Assembly (NCBI GenBank): GCA_028285415.1
Contig: JANQPF010000013.1
Coordinates: 145,527-209,526 of the forward strand
Direction of reading: 5' to 3'
Source of the DNA: Pseudomonadales bacterium
Lineage (GTDB): Bacteria; Pseudomonadota; Gammaproteobacteria; Pseudomonadales; Azotimanducaceae
DNA: 64,000 bases
Made by a program: the position numbers and the translations under genes. Below the pieces are notes generated by a model, which made no database searches, was not told the DNA's origin, and saw only the letters and a program-made list of their open reading frames with translations. Each line of letters starts with the position of its first letter. Within the stretch, counting starts at the first letter, position 1. Of this stretch, positions 59,278 to 64,000 are shown in pieces.

Positions 59278-59973
59278 TTAAACCTCTAACGACGCCTGGT
59301 CGATGGCCACACCCGGGCCCATCGTCGTGGACAGCGTCACTTTCTTCAGATAAACGCCCTTGGCGGACGCCGGCTTCGCCTTCTTGAGATCGGCGAGGAG
59401 CGCCTCGACGTTCTCTTTGATGGCATTCGGCTCAAAGCCGACCTGCCCGACGCTGCCGTGGATGATGCCGGCCTTGTCGGTGCGGAACTGCACCTGACCC
59501 GCCTTGGCATTCTTGACGGCCTCTTCGACATCCTGCGTCACCGTACCCGTCTTCGGATTCGGCATCAGACCGCGCGGACCGAGCACCTTGCCCAGCTGAC
59601 CGACAATGCGCATGGCATCCGGCGTTGCGATGACCACGTCAAAGTCCAGGTTGCCGCCTTTGATCTCTTCGCCGAGATCTTCGAAGCCAACCTTGTCGGC
59701 TCCGGCGGCAGTCGCTTTGTCAGCGTTCTCACCCTGCGCGAACACCGCGACGCGGACTGCCTTGCCGCTGCCGTGCGGCAGCGTGGTGGCACCACGAACG
59801 TTCTGATCCGACTTACGCGGATCGACGCCGAGGTTGATGGAGACGTCAAACGACTCCTTGAATTTGGTTTTGGACAGGTCGTTCAGAAGCGTCACGGCTT
59901 CGTCGATGGCGTATGCCTTTTCCGGATCGACTTTCTCGGCGATGGCGCGCATGCGTTTGGTCATCTTGGTCAT
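59278..59973 (-). CDS. rplA: 50S ribosomal protein L1
   Basis: 231 residues (234 in E. coli). Binds the L1 stalk of 23S rRNA and, in E. coli, the rplK leader as repressor. [40 protein letters not shown] and the terminal [20 protein letters not shown] are diagnostic. Overlaps rplK by 4 nt. Confidence 0.98.
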   Translation of the reverse strand: MTKMTKRMRAIAEKVDPEKAYAIDEAVTLLNDLSKTKFKESFDVSINLGVDPRKSDQNVRGATTLPHGSGKAVRVAVFAQGENADKATAAGADKVGFEDLGEEIKGGNLDFDVVIATPDAMRIVGQLGKVLGPRGLMPNPKTGTVTQDVEEAVKNAKAGQVQFRTDKAGIIHGSVGQVGFEPNAIKENVEALLADLKKAKPASAKGVYLKKVTLSTTMGPGVAIDQASLEV

Positions 59974-60404
59974 TCTACGCCCTCCACGTCGATGCCGGAG
60001 CTGCGTGCGGTACCCGCGATGGTGCGCACGGCGGCGTCCATGTCGGCAGCCGTCAGGTCAGGCATTTTGATCTGCGCAATCTCTTCGAGCTGCGCCCGGT
60101 TCACCTTGGCCACCTTGACGGTATTCGGCGTACCGCTGCCCTTGGCGATCTTCGCGGCCTTGCGCAGGAGCACTGCAGCCGGCGGCGTTTTGGTGATGAA
60201 GGTAAAGCTGCGATCAGCGTATACCGTAATGACCACCGGGATCGGCAGACCCTGTTCCATGGACTGCGTCTGCGCGTTGAACGCTTTGCAGAAGTCCATG
60301 ATGTTGACGCCGTGCTGACCCAGCGCGGGACCAACCGGCGGGCTGGGATTGGCCTGACCTGCAGGGACCTGCAGCTTGATATAGGCCTCGACTTTCTTAG
60401 CCAT
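59970..60404 (-). CDS. rplK: 50S ribosomal protein L11
   Basis: 144 residues (142 in E. coli). [40 protein letters not shown] and [15 protein letters not shown]. GTPase-centre protein needed for RelA activation and thiostrepton binding. Overlaps rplA by 4 nt. Confidence 0.98.
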   Translation of the reverse strand: MAKKVEAYIKLQVPAGQANPSPPVGPALGQHGVNIMDFCKAFNAQTQSMEQGLPIPVVITVYADRSFTFITKTPPAAVLLRKAAKIAKGSGTPNTVKVAKVNRAQLEEIAQIKMPDLTAADMDAAVRTIAGTARSSGIDVEGVE

Positions 60405-60623
60405 GTCTTACTCCTTCGGGTCCAGACGCGCGGCGATTCGAGATCGCCATACGCTCCCCGTTTGTTACGTCTGCAGGTCTGAGGTTGGGCCTTAGACTTG
60501 CACTAAATTCTCGCCATCGCCGGTTTGGCTATGAAGCCAAACCTTACGGAGATTTTTGCCTGCGGCAAAAACTCCCCGCTTAGCAAGGCTGGATTGGCCT
60601 ACAGGCCAAGCCAGCTGAAACTT
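60405..60623 (-). promoter_or_regulatory. Structured nusG-rplK spacer (L11 operon leader)
   Basis: 219 bp with four hairpins: GGCGAT/ATCGCC near rplK (about 60432-60448, enclosed by a CAGACG/CGTCTG long-range pair), the hairpin pair at 60522-60575 and a ten-pair stem at 60589-60614 directly after nusG. L1 normally represses this operon at the rplK leader; the actual L1 site was not identified. Confidence 0.5.
60522..60575. repeat. Two-hairpin element, copy in the nusG-rplK spacer
   Basis: Hairpin B (60522-60543): arms GGTTTGGC and GCCAAACC. Linker TTAC. Hairpin A (60548-60575): arms GGAG-A-TTTTTGCC and GGCAAAAACTCC, loop TGC, one bulged A. The TTAC linker is identical to that of the copy at 63238-63288, although the B stems are unrelated in sequence. 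A third stem (60589-60614, CTGG/CCAG plus TTGGCC/GGCCAA, loop TACA) follows. Confidence 0.7.
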
Positions 60624-61157
60624 CTATCCTTTTTCAACCTGGCCAAAGTCCAACTCCACGGGCGTTGAACGGCCAAAAATTGTGACCGCCACCTGCAGGC
60701 GGTTTTTCTCGTAGTTGACTTCCTCAACCACGCCGTTGAAATCGTTGAAGGGTCCATCTATGACCCTGACGATCTCACCCGGTTCAAATACGGTCTTCGG
60801 CGTCGCCTTCTCACTGCCTGCCGCCACGCGATCGAGAATGGCCGCCGCCTCGCGATCGGTCAGCGGCGCCGGCTGATCGGCCTTGCCACCGATAAAGCCC
60901 ATGACCCGCGGCGTCTCTTTGACGAGGTGCCACGTATCATCGTTGAGCTCCATTTCCACCAGCACGTAGCCGGGGAAGAACTTGCGCTCGCTGCGGCGCT
61001 TCTGGCCGGCACGCATTTCCACCACTTCTTCGGTGGGAACGAGGATGTCCCCGAAAAACTCACCGAAGTTCGACAGCTCCACCCGCTCTTTGAGCGCGCG
61101 GGCGACGTTCTTTTCGAACCCGGAATAGGCGTGCACCACGTACCATCGTTTCGACAT
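60624..61157 (-). CDS. nusG: Transcription termination/antitermination protein NusG
   Basis: 177 residues (181 in E. coli). NGN domain ([40 protein letters not shown]) and C-terminal KOW domain ([20 protein letters not shown]). Couples polymerase to Rho and to ribosomes through S10. 11 bp after secE. Confidence 0.98.
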   Translation of the reverse strand: MSKRWYVVHAYSGFEKNVARALKERVELSNFGEFFGDILVPTEEVVEMRAGQKRRSERKFFPGYVLVEMELNDDTWHLVKETPRVMGFIGGKADQPAPLTDREAAAILDRVAAGSEKATPKTVFEPGEIVRVIDGPFNDFNGVVEEVNYEKNRLQVAVTIFGRSTPVELDFGQVEKG

Positions 61158-61168
61158 CTAACGCACCC

Positions 61169-61558
61169 CTAGCCAATCACCGAGCTGACGCCCCAGCTCA
61201 GCAATGAATCCAAGCCCCACAGGATCAGCGCAAAAATGACCACCAGCACCAGCACCACCAGCGTTGTCTGCGTGGTTTCCTGATTCGTTGGCCAGACGAC
61301 GCGCCGTATTTCAGAACGGGACTCTTTCAAGAGGTTCCAGGTCGACCGGCCGCGCTCAGTCTGCACTGCAACCAATACGGCAACCACCGCACCAGCAAGC
61401 AGCGCAATCACTCTGATCAGCAGCGACTCGTCCTGGTAATACCAGTTACCGTATACGCCGCCCGCGAGGAGCGCCGCGACGACGAGCCACTTCAGCCAAT
61501 CCAGCGTACTTCCGGCTGTCGTTTCTGTATTCGTGCTCAATCCATTATCCCGTATCAA
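61169..61558 (-). CDS. secE: Preprotein translocase subunit SecE
   Basis: 129 residues with three membrane spans (WLKWLVVAALLAGGVYGNW, LLIRVIALLAGAVVAVLVAV, TLVVLVLVVIFALILWGLDS), the gammaproteobacterial long form, and the conserved amphipathic stretch LLKESRSEIRRVVWPTNQET. The listed start is TTG; a second TTG at 61540, giving an N-terminus STNTETTAGS, is about as likely. Confidence 0.95.
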   Translation of the reverse strand: MIRDNGLSTNTETTAGSTLDWLKWLVVAALLAGGVYGNWYYQDESLLIRVIALLAGAVVAVLVAVQTERGRSTWNLLKESRSEIRRVVWPTNQETTQTTLVVLVLVVIFALILWGLDSLLSWGVSSVIG

Positions 61559-61591
61559 ATTCCTTCACCGTCGCCTCGCGACCGGAGAGGA

Positions 61592-61667
<76 letters not shown>

Positions 61668-61750
61668 ACAATTTGACTTTGATGGGATCGCAATGCCGCA
61701 ACAAAGTGCAAACTGTTTGCGAGTTTCGCTAACGCGACACTCTCTCACTA

Positions 61751-61826
61751 AGCAAGAATCATCTTGCTACCTCAGGAGTTTTGCCGTGAGGCAAAACTCC
61801 CAGGCGCTCGACCCTCAAGGGTCGAG
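61751..61826. repeat. Three hairpins in the tuf-tRNA-Trp spacer
   Basis: AGCAAGA/TCTTGCT (61751-61768), a perfect 11-pair stem GGAGTTTTGCC/GGCAAAACTCC with GTGA loop (61775-61800, the hairpin-A type), and CTCGACCC/GGGTCGAG with TCAA loop (61807-61826, the hairpin-B type). They lie 13-90 nt after the tuf stop. No T-run follows, so they may mark RNA processing between tuf and tRNA-Trp. Confidence 0.7.
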
Positions 61827-61839
61827 AACGTTATCGAAC

Positions 61840-63024
61840 TTATTCGATTACCTTGGTGACAACACCGGCGCCAACCGTGCGGCCGCCTTCGCGGATCGCA
61901 AAGCGCAGGCCTTCGTCCATGGCGATCGGGCAGATGAGCTCTACCACCATGTTGATGTTGTCGCCCGGCATGACCATTTCCACGTCAGCCGGCAGCTCGA
62001 CAGAGCCGGTCACGTCAGTCGTACGGAAGTAGAACTGCGGACGGTAGCCTTTGAAGAAAGGCGTGTGGCGACCACCTTCGTCCTTGCTGAGTACGTAGAC
62101 TTCAGCTTCGAACTTGGTGTGCGGCGTAATGGCACCGGGCTTGGACAGTACCTGTCCACGCTCTACCTCTTCACGCTTGGTGCCACGCAGCAGCACGCCC
62201 ACGTTCTCACCGGCTCGACCTTCGTCGAGCAGCTTACGGAACATTTCCACACCCGTGCAGGTGGTGGTCTGGGTGTCCTTGATGCCGACGATTTCGATCT
62301 CGTCACCAACGGTGACGATACCGCGCTCGACACGACCGGTTACTACCGTACCGCGACCGGAGATGGAGAACACGTCTTCGATCGGCATCAGGAACGGCTG
62401 ATCTACCGCACGCTCCGGCTCCGGAATGTATTCATCCAGCGTTTCAACCAGCTCTTTCACCTTGGCAGCGTGGTCGGCGTCGCCTTCCAGCGCCTTCAGC
62501 GCGCTGCCGATGATGATGGGCGTGTCGTCACCCGGGAATTCGTACTGGTCGAGCAGCTCACGAACTTCCATTTCGACCAGCTCGAGCAGCTCTTCGTCGT
62601 CGACCATGTCGGCTTTGTTCATGAAGACAACAATCTTCGGCACGCCAACCTGGCGAGACAGCAGGATGTGCTCGCGAGTCTGCGGCATCGGGCCGTCCGC
62701 GGCGGACACAACCAGGATGGCGCCGTCCATCTGAGCCGCGCCCGTGATCATGTTTTTCACGTAGTCGGCGTGACCGGGGCAGTCAACGTGCGCGTAGTGA
62801 CGCGCTTCGCTCTCGTATTCGACGTGTGAGGTGGCGATGGTGATACCACGCTCACGCTCTTCCGGCGCATTGTCTATCTGGTCAAACGCTTTCAGCTCGC
62901 CGCCGAATGCTTCCGCGCATACCTTTGTCAACGCTGCTGTCAACGTGGTTTTGCCGTGGTCTACGTGTCCGATCGTCCCCACGTTTACGTGCGGTTTGGT
63001 TCTTTCGAATTTCTCTTTGGCCAT
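61840..63024 (-). CDS. tuf: Elongation factor Tu
   Basis: 394 residues, the E. coli length. G1 [17 protein letters not shown], switch-2 [21 protein letters not shown]4 [13 protein letters not shown], and effector signature [20 protein letters not shown]. It is in the tufB position after the tRNA-Thr/Tyr/Gly/Thr cluster; the tufA position beside fusA is empty in this window. Confidence 0.98.
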   Translation of the reverse strand: MAKEKFERTKPHVNVGTIGHVDHGKTTLTAALTKVCAEAFGGELKAFDQIDNAPEERERGITIATSHVEYESEARHYAHVDCPGHADYVKNMITGAAQMDGAILVVSAADGPMPQTREHILLSRQVGVPKIVVFMNKADMVDDEELLELVEMEVRELLDQYEFPGDDTPIIIGSALKALEGDADHAAKVKELVETLDEYIPEPERAVDQPFLMPIEDVFSISGRGTVVTGRVERGIVTVGDEIEIVGIKDTQTTTCTGVEMFRKLLDEGRAGENVGVLLRGTKREEVERGQVLSKPGAITPHTKFEAEVYVLSKDEGGRHTPFFKGYRPQFYFRTTDVTGSVELPADVEMVMPGDNINMVVELICPIAMDEGLRFAIREGGRTVGAGVVTKVIE

Positions 63025-63156
63025 TATTTACCCTCAAACATGCCCAGATAGTTTTTAATGTTGAGTAGGGCGAACCTACTTGCCTCTATATATGCAGCGT
63101 GTTGCCACCCTGCGGTTAAGTAAAGCTGCCCTACAAAAGACTCAGCTTCACAAATA

Positions 63157-63232
<76 letters not shown>

Positions 63233-63237
63233 GCGTC

Positions 63238-63288
63238 GGCTCGCCTTCAGGCGAGCCTTACCGAGTTTTTGGCTTTGCCAGAAACTCG
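63238..63288. repeat. Two-hairpin element beside tRNA-Thr(GGT)
   Basis: Hairpin B (63238-63257): arms GGCTCGCC and GGCGAGCC, loop TTCA. Linker TTAC. Hairpin A (63262-63288): arms CGAGTTTTTGGC and GCCAGAAACTCG, loop TTT. Hairpin A is the same as that at 59151 except for the loop and one swapped base pair. Confidence 0.75.
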
Positions 63289-63396
63289 CGATTCAGTTTC
63301 CTGCAAGACGCTCTAGTCCTGCGATCACATTCTTCAGCTACAAATCCTGCCAAGCTCACTAGGAGCCTAGCTTTTGAGGCGATTTTCACCTCTCGT

Positions 63397-63424
63397 GTCG
63401 TCTCGGCCTGAAGGCCAAGACGAC
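63397..63424. repeat. Hairpin abutting the 3' end of tRNA-Gly
   Basis: Arms GTCGTCT-C-GGCC and GGCC-A-AGACGAC with loop TGAA: eleven pairs and one mismatch. It ends one base from the encoded CCA of tRNA-Gly, so it probably folds as the tRNA 3' trailer and has the CCTNNAGG core of the hairpin-B type. Confidence 0.65.
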
Positions 63425-63425
63425 T

Positions 63426-63499
<74 letters not shown>

Positions 63500-63593
63500 G
63501 CCTTTTTTCGCAAAACGTCCGCATGCGCGTTTCCGCCAGCGTCCAACTGCGCAAAGCCTTCCGGCCAAATCGCTCCTTCCATCCGAAAAAGGA

Positions 63594-63678
63594 TGGTGGT
63601 GGGGGAAGGATTCGAACCTTCGAAGGCTTAGCCGTCAGATTTACAGTCTGATCCCTTTGACCACTCGGGAACCCCACC
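63594..63678 (-). tRNA. tRNA-Tyr (anticodon GTA)
   Basis: 85 nt class II tRNA with a long variable arm and encoded CCA; acceptor GGTGGGG/CCCCACC, anticodon in CTGTAAA. A small CCATCC/GGATGG hairpin overlaps its 3' end (63580-63597). Equivalent to E. coli tyrU. Confidence 0.97.
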
Positions 63679-63738
63679 AGCTATTTATGTCGCTCCTGTA
63701 CTCAATCGCCCGATTCGACAATTTTTTTGAGCACAAAA

Positions 63739-63777
63739 GCACCATAGAGCTGGCCTTTCTCGTCAGCTCTATGGTGC
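63739..63777. repeat. Perfect 14-bp inverted repeat between tRNA-Thr(TGT) and tRNA-Tyr
   Basis: Arms GCACCATAGAGCTG (63739-63752) and CAGCTCTATGGTGC (63764-63777), 11-nt loop. On the minus strand it is followed by TTTTG, so it may act as a terminator or as an RNase III-type processing site inside the 214-nt spacer of the tRNA operon. Confidence 0.7.
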
Positions 63778-63892
63778 CTTGCGCACACCGGTCCGAAGAC
63801 CGTCCATTTCAGCCTGGCCAGGGCGTCGCGATTGCCTTTGAAGGCGCATCACAGCGGCGTTTACACGCCATGCTTCGAAAACTCACATGTAC

Positions 63893-63968
63893 TGGTGCCG
63901 CCACAAGGAGTCGAACCCTGGACCTTCTCATTACAAGTGAGCTGCTCTACCAGCTGAGCTATGGCGGC
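63893..63968 (-). tRNA. tRNA-Thr (anticodon TGT)
   Basis: 76 nt with encoded CCA; acceptor GCCGCCA/TGGCGGC, anticodon loop CTTGTAA, T-arm GGTTCGACTCC. First tRNA of the cluster (E. coli thrU). Confidence 0.96.
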
Positions 63969-63985
63969 TAAAATGGGAGCGGGAT

Positions 63986-63991
63986 TTTATA
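63986..63991 (-). promoter_or_regulatory. -10 box of the tRNA-tuf operon promoter (partial)
   Basis: Minus-strand TATAAA 17 bp ahead of tRNA-Thr(TGT), followed by ATCCCGCTCCC, a GC-rich discriminator typical of stable-RNA promoters. The -35 box would lie beyond the end of the window. Confidence 0.5.
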
Positions 63992-64000
63992 GAAACTACC

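Overview
The window is a chromosomal core segment of a moderately GC-rich gammaproteobacterium. Evidence: the gene orders hemA-prfA-prmC opposite lolB/tRNA-Gln/prs/rplY/pth/ychF; proA-nadD-rsfS-rlmH-mrdA-rodA-mltB-rlpA-dacA-ybeD-lipB; divergent ssb/uvrA; and the tRNA(Thr-Tyr-Gly-Thr)-tuf-tRNA-Trp-secE-nusG-rplKAJL-rpoBC-rpsLG-fusA-S10-spc-alpha superoperon, all of which are gammaproteobacterial (closest in style to Pseudomonas and relatives). The species cannot be named from this alone; a marine gammaproteobacterium is a guess. No IS element, prophage, CRISPR array or rRNA gene was seen.

Layout. 1-7 kb: purK, an unrecognised secreted/lipoprotein gene that looks like a pyroglutamyl-peptidase with its catalytic Cys replaced by Ser, a GNAT acetyltransferase, a glutathione S-transferase, then the minus-strand run ychF, pth, rplY (L25), prs and tRNA-Gln. 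7-12 kb: lolB, then hemA-prfA-prmC-moeB on the plus strand; ispE, usually beside lolB, is missing. 11.8-24 kb: one long minus-strand set for lipoate attachment, cell-wall elongation (PBP2/RodA, PBP5, MltB, RlpA), ribosome silencing and methylation, NAD and proline synthesis, a Lon-domain protein and a Tat-exported amidase. 24-31 kb: a dienelactone-hydrolase-like protein, uppP, a second GNAT, ssb/uvrA, and an SdpI/ArsR immunity-type pair with a palindromic operator. 30.8-64 kb: an alanine-glyoxylate-type aminotransferase translationally coupled to rplQ, followed (reading upstream on the minus strand) by the alpha, spc, S10, str, rpoBC, L10 and L11 units, secE/nusG, tuf and five tRNA genes.

The most interesting material is in the non-coding parts of the ribosomal cluster. 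The rpsJ (S10/NusE) leader has a good promoter and a near-perfect rrn-type boxA preceded by a boxB-like hairpin. A strong intrinsic terminator sits directly after rpsJ, and a 241-nt gap separates it from rplC, so S10 may be uncoupled from the rest of its operon and controlled by Nus-factor antitermination. A family of paired hairpins with conserved layout but changing stem sequence (with compensatory changes) fills the spacers around tRNA-Gly, tuf, nusG/rplK and rplA/rplJ. Two ribosomal proteins (L17, L25) carry long acidic C-terminal tails. The usual second tuf between fusA and rpsJ is absent, and the rpmJ-rpsM gap is too short for an E. coli-type S4 operator.
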